Source: Gloeopeniophorella convolvens (taxonomy: Eukaryota; Basidiomycota; Agaricomycetes; Russulales). From it: a stretch of DNA of 64,000 nt. The DNA lies in the NCBI GenBank assembly GCA_022496205.1, contig WTXD01000008.1, positions 62,001 to 126,000 on the forward strand, given 5' to 3'. The notes under the pieces were generated by a model. That model worked only from the letters and a program-made list of their open reading frames with translations, was not told the DNA's origin and made no database searches. This document shows, piece by piece, positions 48,467 through 59,795 of the stretch (the stretch's first letter is position 1; each line of letters starts with the position of its first letter). The position numbers were made by a program, and so were the translations under genes.

Positions 48467-48591
48467 CCATGAAGGTCCGACAGAGCAAAACAGGCGGCGC
48501 GCCGAAGTGAGCTGCTTTGGCGCGGGTGGGATCGATCACATGACCGGGGGGAGGGAAACACGTGCGTAGGTAGAATGGTGCTCGAGTCTCT
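48467..48591. promoter_or_regulatory. Short shared divergent promoter (BTN1 / MTF1-like)
   Basis: Only 125 bp lie between the start codons of the diverging BTN1 and MTF1-like genes. Both 5' UTRs and core promoters must fit here or overlap the genes. It contains CACGTG at 48560-48565, the E-box core bound by bHLH factors, and GGTCCGACAG next to the BTN1 start. The E-box sequence is seen; its use is inferred. Confidence 0.4.
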
Positions 48592-50224
48592 ATGCTCTCT
48601 CTACGAGCCACTGGCCGTCTCGTCGCGCCCGCTCGCAGCTCCCCATTCGTACGCTCGCGCAGCGTAGTATCCACTACTCCTGGCGCAGATGAGGTGAAGA
48701 AAACTCGTGGCCGCCCTCGGAAGACGGGCCCAGAGACCGAACTCGAGCAGCCAGTCATTCAAAGCAGAGTACGCGCCAACGCGAGTCCTGGTGTCGTGGA
48801 AGAATATTCGGAGTCCATGACTCTGAGGCGATATCGCAGACTTCCCCCGCTTCCGCCCCTCGACACGTGGGGCTCTCGCTTCCCGTTTACAACATCCCCT
48901 GCCCGCGACAGGATATCTATTCGCAACCCGACGTCTGCAATACGCGTCGCACAAAGCTTCATTGATTCCAAGAAGGTCTCAACAGGAAAACCAAAGGTCG
49001 TTATAGAGGCGTTCCCAGGTTTGCACTCTCGTTTCCCCGGTAGTTCTTGACCTGAAGCCTTGTTTAGGGCCAGGCGCCCTGTCTAGGGCTTTCTTAGCCC
49101 TCCCGCCCTCAAAGTTGCGCAAATTAATCATTTTGGAGGACTACGAGCCTTACTTAGAGTACCTTCGTGTAAGCGTTCTCTGTTTCCGCAGTGCTACCTT
49201 TGACCCGTCGCACTTTAGCCTCTGGCTCAGGCAGACCCACGCGTTGTAGTCGTGCCTCGAAGCGGCCACTCCTGGGATACATACTCATACTTGCTGGAGA
49301 GCGGAGACCTTGATGTCGACATTACTCCGTGGGAGCAGCGTGCGTCCCTTGCCACTGCGGCACTGTAACACGGCGCTCTAATGTCAACTCAGTGCACCCA
49401 GAGCTACATTTTGTCACACATATACCCTTAAACGTTCCTGGGGAACAACTTGTGGCTCAGCTCTTCCGCTGCATCCCCGATAAGTCGTGGTTATTCAAGC
49501 ATGGGCGCATACCCATGAGCTTCGTACTCGCCGACTGGGTCTGGCGGGTGAGTCTGTTGGCAGTTCTGTCCGTCCACTCCTGATGCTTTGCAGAGGATAT
49601 CTGCACCGCTCAAGTCGAACGAGCGGTGCAAACTGAGCGTGATTGCAGAGGCGACATCCACATGCTTCGCAGCTATGCCACCTGAGTCATTATCGCCCTA
49701 CGCCGAGCATTTCCACCCTGCAACGGGCGCCCAGGCTTCCTCATTCCTGATCAGAAAACCTGAGCAGAGACGGCGCGGGAGTCCCTTCTTAGCTGTCAAC
49801 GCGGTCCCACACGCTGAACAGGTAAGCATCCCTGTGGCAGTGACTACTACAACTGAACGCGATGGCGGGACCCGCAGGTGATTGACAGGGGGTCGCTCGA
49901 CCAGTGGGACTACATCCTCCGCCGGCTTTTCGTCCTGAAGTCGACACCACTACGTTCAGCAATAAGCGCCCTTGCTCCGGGCGCGGATGTTCTGCTGAAC
50001 ACTTTGACAGACAAGACACTGCCTGAAGACCAACGCGTCGACATACGTTCGGCAGTGAAAAACCTCAACGTCTCGGACTTCGCACTGATTGCCCGCGCGT
50101 TCGACGCATGGCCATTCGCTCCGGAGGTGCGCCCTCAGCATTCTTGTCTTTGTCACGTCGCTCAAGCTCCGCGTAGGAGTTGAACATAGACTCGTTCGTG
50201 AACTACGAACGTGACTTACGATAG
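48592..50224 (+). CDS. Mitochondrial transcription factor B-like (Mtf1/mtTFB, Dim1/KsgA fold)
   Basis: The N-terminus MLSLRATGRLVAPARSSPFV is a typical mitochondrial presequence rich in Arg and Ser. The KsgA/Dim1 fold is seen in VVIEAFPGPGALSRAFLALP (SAM motif I), SKLRKLIILEDYEPYLEYL (motif II), HFVTHIPLNVPGEQLVAQLF (where true dimethyltransferases have an NLPY/NIPY catalytic motif) and SFVLADWVWR. The C-terminal helical part includes DQWDYILRRLFVLKSTPLRS and NLNVSDFALIARAFDAWPFA. The catalytic motif is degenerate, as in yeast Mtf1. The protein is therefore more likely the promoter-melting partner of mitochondrial RNA polymerase than an rRNA methylase (inference). A donor at 50127 and an acceptor at 50176 add ELNIDSFVNYERDLR and TAG 50222-50224. 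Confidence 0.75.
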
Positions 50225-50400
50225 TGTCCATCCACTCGAACAGAAATAGCATACATCCTCGACTACATGATAACTCTGCAAAATGACGTGTAAAAGGCTA
50301 TGATGTGATTGTTGTCTCGTCCGAGACCTCCCGTGCCCCCGCTGGAGGTGATGGTGGCCAATCTATGGGCTCGGGACTACCCTCCACCTGCACATTCGCG

Positions 50401-53400
50401 TCAGTCAGGTCGTCGCGTCGGAGGCATGGGAACGAGTACCTGGGTCTCTCCCTCGACCTGCGAGATTACCTCCGTCGTCTGCGAATCCACCATGGTTGGA
50501 GCTTGGGAGGTTGTCATGTCCGCACCTTGCGAGTCGTCTGCCATCTCAACATCCTGGGTCTCAGGCGTGGGAGTGCGGCTGCCATCCTTGGCCGCCGCCA
50601 CCCCACCCTTTTTGCGCCCGCGCTTCTCTGTCTTCTCTGGCGGTGCAACCGCCGGAAGGCCGAACAGCGTCGTCTGTCTTGTGTTGTCTTTCTTTAAACC
50701 CTTTCCGTTCGCTGTGCCTGCTATACCGTATGCGCATGTCATTATCATGCGCGCATCGGACATGACATGAGCAACGGACCCTTGGTCTTGCCTGTCTCTG
50801 CAGCTTCGACCTTGTCGAAGAAGCTCTCACTCTTGTGCAACGACTTGTTGTTCGGGTTGTTCCGAGCGAACGGGTTCTTTGAGTTGTCCGCTGCCTTCTT
50901 CGCGAACGGATTCGCCTCTGTGTTGAGTGATGAATGAGGTTAACGAAAGCGATAATAGAGCTTCAGTGCACGCACTTGGTTTTGGTCCTGGCAGCGCTGC
51001 CGCGAGCTCTTCCTCAATAGCGCGCCGCTTAGCACCGTCTGGTGAAGCTACGTCTCGATACGCCGCAGCATCGTCGTCAAGCCGCTTCCGCTTGCTCTCG
51101 CCGCCCAAGGCAGGGAGCGCATAGTCGCCGTTCGCCGCAAACGGGTCGTCGTCCCCCAGCGGGGGCAGGCTTGGCGTCGCCTGCGCAAGACCAGGTCGAT
51201 GCACCGCAGGCGGCGGCCCAAAGTCCTGGAACGCCCGCGCGCCTGAGCGTGGCACGTCCGCCGGTGGGAGGCGCGGTGGCAGCACGGGGTCATAGTCGCG
51301 CGCCCACTCGCGGCGCGGCGGCCGGCCCTGCGCGACGCGGTCGTCCTTGAGCGCCTGCATCTTCTCCTGCAGCCCGACGAGGCGGTAAAATGCGGCGACC
51401 TTGGTCGCCATGTCGAACGACGAGGCGTGGTGCAGCATGCGTGTGAGCTCGAGCGCGCGCGGCAGCTTCTCGTTCTTGCACGCGGTTTGGATGAGCTGGA
51501 CGAGCTCTTTGTCGAGCGCGAGCTCACGCGCGAGGACATCGTCTGGGGGCTCCTCGTCACCGAGCGAGTCTCGGATGACTTGGAGGTGTATCGTTTCACG
51601 GGCGAAGCTGTGGGTGTTATTAAGGACCGCCTGCATGCCTGAGTGTGATCCACTTACTGTTCTTCTAAGGGTGCGTCTTTGGGGTCTTTGCCGCGGAACG
51701 GCAGGCGTACGGGCAGCTCCTGTATCAAAGGCCGCGGGAATCCGGGGTGCTCTTGTCGGCCCTTCAGGATCAGGCACATGAAGTTGCTCTCGCTCAAGCC
51801 AACGGGCCAGTAAGACTCGTCTTTCCCTTGCTTACGCTCGAGCTTCTCAGTGTCCAGGATACGCAACCAGGTCCCACGTAATGGTATCCTGAATCGCGGC
51901 ATCATGTACATGACGCCAGCAGAGTCATACATCGTAGGAGCCTGTGCAACACCGCTCAGCGCACAGACTACGTGAGAATTGAAGCACATACGCCTTCTTC
52001 CGAGAGGCCAATCCACTTCAAGGTATGGCCTTTCCGTATTGGGAGCTTGCGGTTTTGTGACACGCACACATCTTCGAAATCGTACAACGTGCCCATCAAA
52101 TTCTGTGAGCCTGAGTTCCATCGTCAGCACATGTGCGCGTATCTCTGCAGTGCCCTTACCATCCATAGTAGTCGCGCCATCCCGCTGCACGACAAACACC
52201 CACTCAGGCCCTGCAACCATGCTGACGAAATCGCCATCCAACGCGACTGAGCATCGCTCGATGCCCGTGCCGCTCAGGAAGGTCAATTCGTGATCGCTTG
52301 TCGCAACGACGACATTGCCGTTCCCTTGCATGTCTCCATCAGAAGGCGTACGCATTGATTTGGACGGCGTGGCTCCTCCTGCGGCGACGCCAAGCACTCG
52401 GACCGCGGTGTCGAGCTCGTATGTCCACTCGCCCTGCGTCGCCCAATTGCCGTATGGCTTGTATATAACATGTGCCGGATGACCATTCTCAGGTTGACAC
52501 GCATACACGGCTCCCCGTGGCCCTGTGAAGGGTCAAACTAAGCTCGGCTTATCAACAGGAATCGCCCTTACCAAGGGAGGCAAGGTCGTATTTAAAGTGG
52601 TCGGTGAAATGGTACGCTTTCCGCGCTGACCGGTCGTGAAATTCCACGTTGACAATATGGTGGGTGTCCTGGTCAGTTACTTCAATGACGCCAATCATAT
52701 TATAAGCTGTCGAACGAGAGGAAGGTCATCTTTCAGTTAGCTGCATCCCGAACCCACGTACCCAGATAGCGCTTCCGATTCTCCATTGGTGTCGAGCCAG
52801 GCTGAAATGCTGGTTGAGCCTTCGTAACGCTCACTACGAATGCTGTTAGCGTGGGCCTAAATGAAACAGTGCCGTCTCACCCATCTCTTTCACGAACTCC
52901 TTGGCGCCGTCGCCCCCTGCTCCGGGGTCGTCCTCCATCGCGTCTCCGAGGTCGTCCAGGATCCAGTCCTCGTTTTCGAATTCATCAACAGCGCCAACGT
53001 CACCATCCAGTGGCCTTCGGCCGGTTTTCTGAGCGGCGTTGTCATCATCGAAAAGAGTAGGTGTGGCTCCCCGCCGCACGGGACGTGTTAAGTTCGACGA
53101 TGAGACGGAAGCGATTGGACTTGGCGAAGAGGATGGGATGGGGTCCGACCAGCGGTAAAGAGAGCCTCCAAAGTCTGTCCACGCGAGAAGGTTCTTGGTT
53201 GGCGAGAACGCCAACTGAGTCACAAAGTCTGTGACCGTGCCCGGGAAGCTGAAAGTAGAATCAGTTACGTTCCACCAGCACGACGCGCCGTTTCAGCCTA
53301 CGTGAAGAGCAATCGCCGCGTCTGAGTAGACCAGATATGCACGTTCTTGTTCGTCGAAGAAGCGAGATACACCCCGTTTGATGATAAGGCTAGAGCAGTG

Positions 53401-54453
53401 ATGGCGCCACTCGAGGCGTTGTCGCTGAAGGTGGATGTCTTTGTCCAAGATTCCCGACTAATTGTGATGATCTCTGATCAAGGTGTCAGCGTATGGGCGA
53501 TGACATGAGTTTCGGAGCACACACCATGAGCGCGAGAAGCAACTACAAAATATTGCCCGGATGGATGCCAAACCGCAGAACAATCATGGGAGAAATCGTG
53601 TGAGCTGAACTTAGACGTTAGACGACCTCTCCTTGGCACAAGATTGTCAAGCACGTACTCCTTATCCTTGACCACGGGGATGATGCCGTCGATGAGCTTA
53701 ACCTGCACAGGCTCCTGCTGTGTAAGGTCCCATACAATAATTTTGCCATCCGCACTGCATGACGTCTGCGACATTGTGTCAAGATGGGGGTCGAAATAAT
53801 GTAGGGCGGGATGGAACACACCAAGAACGAACCAGATGGCTCCCAAGTCACCCTGCGGACAACATCATTATGGCCGTGTAGAACAGACATATTGATAGTG
53901 TCCTCGATTTCTACCAATTTTATAACGACCTCGCTGGAAAAGGCTCAGTGGTGAACTTGCAAGCCAAGTGAAGCAGCAGAACTCACTCCGATGAAACGGC
54001 TATTCGCTTTCCTGCCGGGTCAACGGCAATACACCGAATACATGCAGCCGCGGAGCTGGTTACTACGGCATCCATGTCAGGATCTCCAGCCTTGTATTGT
54101 CGAACCTCTGAGTCCTTGCTTCCAGAGAACCATGCGCTGCCCTGTCCCCGCAGTCAGCTATACGAATGAGCCGCACGTAATGCGGGAACGCACGCTTGCA
54201 GCCAGGGTCATAATCGACTCTCCCGCTTCTATCGCCGTTGGAGGCTCCTGGTCTTCGCCCTCATCTGTCTTCCAGAGTCGTACAATACAATCGTCGCCTC
54301 CTGTGTAGCAGATGCTGCAGACAACACAAGGTGATCAAGAAACAGCTGAAAGACCGGGCCAGCAAGTGCGACTCACACTCCATCTCTGGAGAAAGCAAGC
54401 GTTGTATATCCCGGAGAATGGGCAAGGTTGATTGCGGTGTTATTGTTCGCCAT
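50401..54453 (-). CDS. CTF4: Ctf4/Mcl1/WDHD1 replisome adaptor
   Basis: ATG 54453 ([20 protein letters not shown]) opens an N-terminal WD40 propeller: [80 protein letters not shown] and [20 protein letters not shown]. The middle SepB-type propeller has [40 protein letters not shown] and [20 protein letters not shown] then [18 protein letters not shown]. The C-terminal helical bundle has [20 protein letters not shown] and [20 protein letters not shown]. The tail carries repeated NPFA motifs and [16 protein letters not shown] before the stop at 50401. Ctf4 trimers link the CMG helicase to DNA polymerase alpha and act in cohesion. There is no clear HMG box at the C-terminus, unlike animal WDHD1. 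About eleven introns. Confidence 0.9.
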
Positions 54454-55159
54454 GGTGCAGTTCACTGAGCCCTGGTCAAGGCGCGGCGAGTCGTGGACGC
54501 GTCCTCGACGTGACAAGGACGCGTCCAGAACACGTCTGGTCACATATTTGTCAGCTCCGCATCACATATCGTGCGTCACACCAACTCCCACGCATCCCCT
54601 TGAATGTCAACTTCGACGGCGCAAATTCGTGACACTTGCTTGGCGCACCGTCGTTTCCGACGGTTGCTATCGGGGAGAGATCTCCTTGATCTACGGTAAA
54701 GTTGCGTAATCTTCAGGAGACGCCGCATCGACCAATGCGGGGTGGAGTGGGAAACTCGTGACTTGCACCGTCTAGTGTTCGATACTCGACTATGGATATC
54801 CGGTACGAGCATTAGGCAGCGACATTGGAACGTATCGTATAGCTTGATGAGCCACAGCGCATCGGCAAGGCTACTGGACACGCCGGTGTCGAGAGATAAG
54901 CTGTGTGCCAGGTCCGCACGTGGGAAAAGGATCCGGGGAGTATGTCCCGAAAAGGCAAGGGAGCAATTGTTGAAAAGCGGGACTCTTGACCAATGGGCAT
55001 CGCTCATTCAACGCCTCGTTGCGAACATAAGCACACAGAACAGATTACAGCAATCTGCCTTCCTCCGACCCCTGGCCTTGACCTCATAGTACCCCTTGCA
55101 TCTGCCCGTCCTCCCTCTCTCTCTTCTCTCTCTTCCTCCTTACATCTCTCGATCCCACT
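54454..55159. other. Divergent intergenic region between CTF4 and the unknown Ulp1-like gene
   Basis: About 700 bp holding both promoters. The sequence just before ATG 55160 is a strong CT-rich tract (CCTCCCTCTCTCTCTTCTCTC near 55110-55135), typical of fungal leaders. An open frame at 54742-55089 has no conserved motif. Confidence 0.45.
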
Positions 55160-58100
55160 ATGACGGCGCGCCAACCGGAAGTGCTAGGCTCACTTCTCCT
55201 CCGCTCCAGCACGCCAGGTTCGCCTTTTTTTACCATCTTGTCGGCTCCACGCTCGTGTGCGCTTACCCGGAATTTCTCGTAAAACTTGCAGCGCCGGAGG
55301 AGAAGGGTATGTGTTCTTCAACCCTCGTCCGGAGTTGGGCCATTTGAATAACCGCCGCACAGTGCTGGTGTTTCTGGAGCAGATGGAAAAATCTAGGAAT
55401 GGATCCAAGTCAGCCGTAGACGATGACTTCGCAACCAATTTAAATGGGGATGACGCCGACGATGCAGCTTCGGACGTACAGGAGGGTGCGCAATCGACTG
55501 TGGGCTCGCTCATTCAGCGCAACGGCATTGTGTGTAGCCCTTCCTCTGCCCTTGCCAGCTCACTCTGATGCGATGTTGTACCCCAGCATCGCGAACCCGG
55601 TCCGGACGACGAACCTGGTCCCCACTATGAATCTTACGGCTCGTCATTTGGCAACTTCGGTCCATTGCCTCCGGAAAGCGCCTTTGACGAGGTCAGTCCT
55701 CCGATACCTGAATGTGTCATGCGAACGGTGCATTGATTTTGTCCCCCAGCCCACCCATGCCGCAGGCGTTCCGCTCCCTAATTCCGTTGCTTCTCCGTCC
55801 GCCAAGGGCCGGGCTTCCCGCACCGCTTCCCGTATTTCTGCATCCCAGAAAGCGCCTTCTATGGTTTCTCGCACACATAAGGAAGCTGTCACCGCTATTG
55901 ACGAAACAGTCATGGTCAGTCAATCAGTGCGCTCCTGATGCGGTGCGTTGACGCTCGACCCTCTACTCAAAGTCACCGAAGCCCGGTAGCCAAGCAGGCT
56001 TGAACGGGGATGCAAGGTCTCAACCCCCTCGCTCAGCGGCATCTCCTGCCCCCTCTGTTCGCTCCCGTGTGACCCAGAAGACCCGCGCAACCGAGAAGCC
56101 ATCCACAGTATATCCTCCGCTCCCCGCAAGCCAGACACAGAGCAACATTGGGAGCGCTTCGGCTGTCAAGTATCACAAGGCACCTTCGCGCGCGCCCTCG
56201 CTTTCCCCGTCGGATTCACCTTCTCAGATGAAGGCATACCGCAACGCCGTCAGATCTGTTGGGAAGGAACCCTCCCTCCCCCCTGTTCCTCCTTCGGACG
56301 GAGAATCACAGCTCGAGGATGAAATTAGGATGCAGCCTCAGCAGAACGGAGACGGTGAGTTGCAATACATGTGGGGTTTATGCGAGCTCACACCTATGCG
56401 AAGCGCGATCCCGCACTGCCGGCCCCTCCATTCTCTCGAATGGGAATAATCGTTCGCAGAGACCTTTCTCACCATTCCGTAACGGTCCGACTGAGCAGGA
56501 CCTCCTTCACGCGGCGATCAACGGCTTGGAGTTAGGGCTCGCGAATGGCTTGTCATCGAAGCGTTCGCAAAATGGCACTCCTCGAGCAATGTCTCCCGGG
56601 CCCGATGATCTCAACGAAGAAGAGGCAAGACTGGTGGAGACTGTTTTGAACCAGGGCTCCAAAACGCCGCGCACATCATACGCAGCGACCTCGGTGCTCG
56701 AGCCGAACCATTTTGGCCATTTCCACGACATGGACCTATGCGTCCTCTTGCACCAGCTGGAGGAGCCCACACAACACGAGGTCGTAAAGAAAGCTGTGCG
56801 AAAAGCTGTCAAAGCACGAGTAAAGCAACTGGGGATGAAGTATGACAACGAGGTGCGCCCTATCAGCCAACACGTTGCTACAGCATGGCAGATGGCTGAT
56901 ATTACGTACAGACTATCAAGCAGTACCGCAAGTCCTTCCATGACCATGACCCCAGCGTGCACCTGCAGCCCGACTACCAGCCCACTATCCCTGAGGTCCG
57001 ATCCATTCTCTCTTCCCTCCCACCATGCCCGTCCGCTCATATCACTATTCCCGATATCAGGAACCCCCGGAATGGGCCAAGGAACTGCGAAAGGATTTGT
57101 TCCTGCTCACGCAAAGGGTGGACAGCCTTGGGCCAAAGATCGACAACATGGGGGTCGCGCTGCGGCCACCGATGTCGCCCATCGATGAGCGCAAGTACTA
57201 CACGCGCGAGCAGCAGCCTTCAGAGATCTACACTCAGACCCCGCTGACACAAACTGTCAATATCCAAACCCATCCGACGGGCACTATTGGCGACGAGTCG
57301 ATGTTCCCTCCTGCCACCGACATTCACATCGCCGAATCAACTCACGGACAAACGCTCCCGGGCTCCATGCACCACCATGATGGGTCGACGCACGGCATGA
57401 CGGAGCAAGAGGAGTACGAAGACGATGAGACGGAGCATGGCCATCGGTATGGTCAAGCCTCAACCCAGGGCGATACCCACAACCAGGGGCTCAGCGAGTA
57501 TACGGGTAACCGGGATTCCCCTGGCCAGCAATACTTGGAGGAAGAGCTCTACAAACTCCGTGCCAGAGTAGGTGCCGGAAGCCAGTCTGCCAAGACCCAC
57601 AAGACCTGGGAACTGACTCAGGAGAATGGGGAGTACGACGAAGACGACCCGGACGGCCAAGCTGTGGTTACCGAATCAGGCATGCAAGAGATCCCAGACT
57701 CTAACCCTGGTGGCTACGGAGACCGTAGGGCCCCTTCTTCGCTACCACCCTTACCTTCTGACGACGGTGATCGGGACGTGCCTGCAGGTCAGGTCTGGCA
57801 GCAGCAGCAACAGCAGCAAGCGCCGAGCGACTACAACAGCGAGCCGCCGCAGCCACTTCCGTGGCAGCGCATCCACCAGCGCTTGCTCAACTGGGCGATC
57901 GTGTGGCCTGTGTCCGAGCTCGACACCGCGCTCAACAGCACGACGCGCGGGAACCAAGTCGATGAGGTTGCGCTCAGCATCTGGTCAACACAGACATACA
58001 AGCGATATGTGCGTAGCAAGATGACCGACGGGCCTGGTGGGCGCGTCGACCGCCTGTTCGTGCCGCCGAACATGGCAGACGCAATCAGCAACGCAGTCTT

Positions 58101-58737
58101 CAACGGACGCCACGGTGATGCGTCCGGGATGCTGCGGGAGCTGTGGCATCCATTCGGGCTGGATGGTATGCCGAGGCTGCTGATCGTCCTGGCCAAGCAT
58201 CGTTCGGACGCGAACCACTGGGTGGTGCATCGGTCTGTATCCCTTCCCTGCGCAAGCTCCTCCCTCCGCGCTGACGAAACGCCCTACCACACACGCAGCT
58301 TCTCCCTTCCTGACGGCACGCTGACCACCTACGACTCGTACCCCGAGCGGTGCCTCCCAGATGGACGTGTGAGTGCCTCATCTGAGTCTGCGTGCCAGAC
58401 ATGCGATGAAGAGTTCTCTAACCCTGTCTGGACCCAGCCGCTCGGGTGGTGGTTCGCGATCCGGATCGCATGGCCAAACGCGATCTACCCGAATCCGGAT
58501 CACCTGATGCAGAAGATGGTGCGCCTGCACCGGCCGATGCAGCTCGGGATCGACAATTCGGTCGCCGCGGCGGGCATCTGGCGCAACCTGCTCATGGGCT
58601 CGCGCGCGGAGCGCAGCCTCGACCTCGAGCGCCTGCGCGACCTGATCAACACGGAGGTCAAGAACCTGCGGCAGCGCAAGCAGATGGGCAAGCTGTCCAT
58701 CAGCGGGCCGCGGCCGACATGGGACGACATGTCATGA
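55160..58737 (+). CDS. Large protein of unknown function with Ulp1/C48-like C-terminal domain lacking catalytic Cys
   Basis: Start ATG 55160 (MTARQPEVLGSLLLRSSTP), then a 15-base exon (55292-55306), then LVFLEQMEKSRNGSKSAVDD. The N-terminal half is Ser/Pro-rich and largely disordered. A middle helical block (DLLHAAINGLELGLANGLSS, DLCVLLHQLEEPTQHEVVKK, PEWAKELRKDLFLLTQRVDS) is followed by an acidic and polyQ linker. The C-terminal domain reads VDEVALSIWSTQTYKRYVRS, LIVLAKHRSDANHWVVHRFS, LPDGTLTTYDSYPERCLPDG, PLGWWFAIRIAWPNAIYPN and MQLGIDNSVAAAGIWRNLL. The HW, YDS, Q and NS-x(4)-GIW spacing weakly recalls Ulp1-type cysteine proteases, but Ala stands where the DCG cysteine would be. About ten introns, TGA 58735-58737. 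The gene looks real and constrained; function is unknown. Confidence 0.7.
57790..57814 (+). repeat. CAG/CAA run encoding polyglutamine
   Basis: Seven Gln codons in the linker before the C-terminal domain of the unknown gene. Simple trinucleotide repeat. Confidence 0.8.
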
Positions 58738-59315
58738 ACGCGACGAACGCGGGACGAGGGGTGTGCGTGTTAGGTGGGTGTATGTATAGATGCAGTGTAT
58801 TGCCCTTGGTCTCTCCTCGACTTCCTCTCCCTCTTACTTCCCTTGATTCATGCCATACTTATGCGATGTAGCGGTGCGCTCGCTGCTGACACAGTCGGCT
58901 GCGCTGGAAAACGGTATCCGCTGGAGCTTGTGGATCTACGCTTTGTATTAGTTCCTTACGACGATATACCTGAATACACCGATGCTTTTACTGCCTATGC
59001 TCCCCGTCCTTGGGTGGATGCAATCAAGTTAACACTCTGTCCGAGGGCTCCAGCGTCCGGGCGTGATGGAGGTGAACCACATGTGCCGCGTTGAAACGGC
59101 GCAATCTTGGTGGGCCTGCTGCAAGTGCGGCGTTCCGCGCAACACTCTTGCCTCAGCCTTCGGGGTGTACTACGGGTAGGCAGCGTGGCTTTGGCCACAG
59201 CCCTGCAAATCTACCTCTGTCAAATCCGGAGATACGGAGTCTTCGGCAACTCACCTGCATTCGTAGCACTCCATCGAGCAACCCACCCAGGCCAGATCCC
59301 AACGAGCGGCCACGA
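58738..59315. other. Convergent intergenic region
   Basis: About 580 bp between the unknown gene's stop and the stop of the small minus-strand gene. A frame at 58774-59094 starts hydrophobic (WSLLDFLSLLLPLIHAIL) but lies in the presumed 3' UTR and has no conserved feature. Nothing supported. Confidence 0.45.
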
Positions 59316-59651
59316 TCACAACCCGTCCAATATGCCCGCTAGGTCCTGCACGGACTCTTCAGACACCCGCGCCCGCTCCGCCGCAGCCACCGCTTCCCGG
59401 CGCCACGCCACCTGCCAATCCGCCGTAGCCTGTAACACACACAGCACGATAGTCAGCCAGAAACACGTTTCCGAGGCACGTAGACGTACCGCCTGGATAT
59501 CGCGGAACTGCGCGTCGAGCACGTCGCGAGCCTCGGCAGCCTTGTCGCGCGCGAGCTTTTTGCGCTTCCCGGCTTGGCGCGCGGGGGCATGCGCCTTGCT
59601 GGATGTTTGCTTTTTAGCGTTGGCGGGCCTTTTCAGGGGTTTCACCTGCAT
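59316..59651 (-). CDS. Small basic protein of unknown function, one intron
   Basis: ATG 59651 starts MQVKPLKRPANAKKQTSSKA, followed by Lys/Arg-rich KRKKLARDKAAEARDVLDAQ. An intron with GTACGT donor (near 59489) and TTACAG acceptor (near 59432) joins FRDIQA to ATADWQVAWRREAVAAAERA, and the protein ends ILDGL at 59316. Spliced length is about 92 residues. Reading through the intron also keeps the frame open (111 residues). The composition (basic N-terminus, alpha-helical Ala/Arg/Glu C-terminus) suggests a nuclear or nucleolar helical protein, but I do not recognise the family. Its start and promoter region are duplicated in diverged form at about 63263-63475. Confidence 0.55.
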   Translation of the reverse strand: MQVKPLKRPANAKKQTSSKAHAPARQAGKRKKLARDKAAEARDVLDAQFRDIQAVRLRASETCFWLTIVLCVLQATADWQVAWRREAVAAAERARVSEESVQDLAGILDGL

Positions 59652-59795
59652 TGCGTATGTGTGTGGTCGGATGAAGAGATCAGATGGCGGAGAAATTTTG
59701 GCGGAGGCGGGATCGCGGTGGACGAATTGAGTAAGCGCGTTTCCTTGTTCGGTTTCTGACTTTAGGGCCTCATGAAAGTCGATCGGACCCGGTCA
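59594..59795. repeat. Duplicated segment, copy A (start and promoter of small basic gene)
   Basis: The stretch 59654-59746 is close to 63325-63417, with many exact words shared (TGTGGTCGG, GAAGAGAT, GGAGGCGGGATCGCGGTGGA, ATTGAGTAAG, GCGTTTCCTT). Weaker similarity extends on both sides. Most differences are transitions. This copy includes the intact ATG of the small gene. Confidence 0.7.

Noticed and set aside
54742..55089. 115-codon plus-strand frame upstream of the unknown gene
   Set aside because: No conserved motif, no splice path joins it in frame to the downstream gene, and it fits the position of the CTF4/unknown gene divergent promoter.
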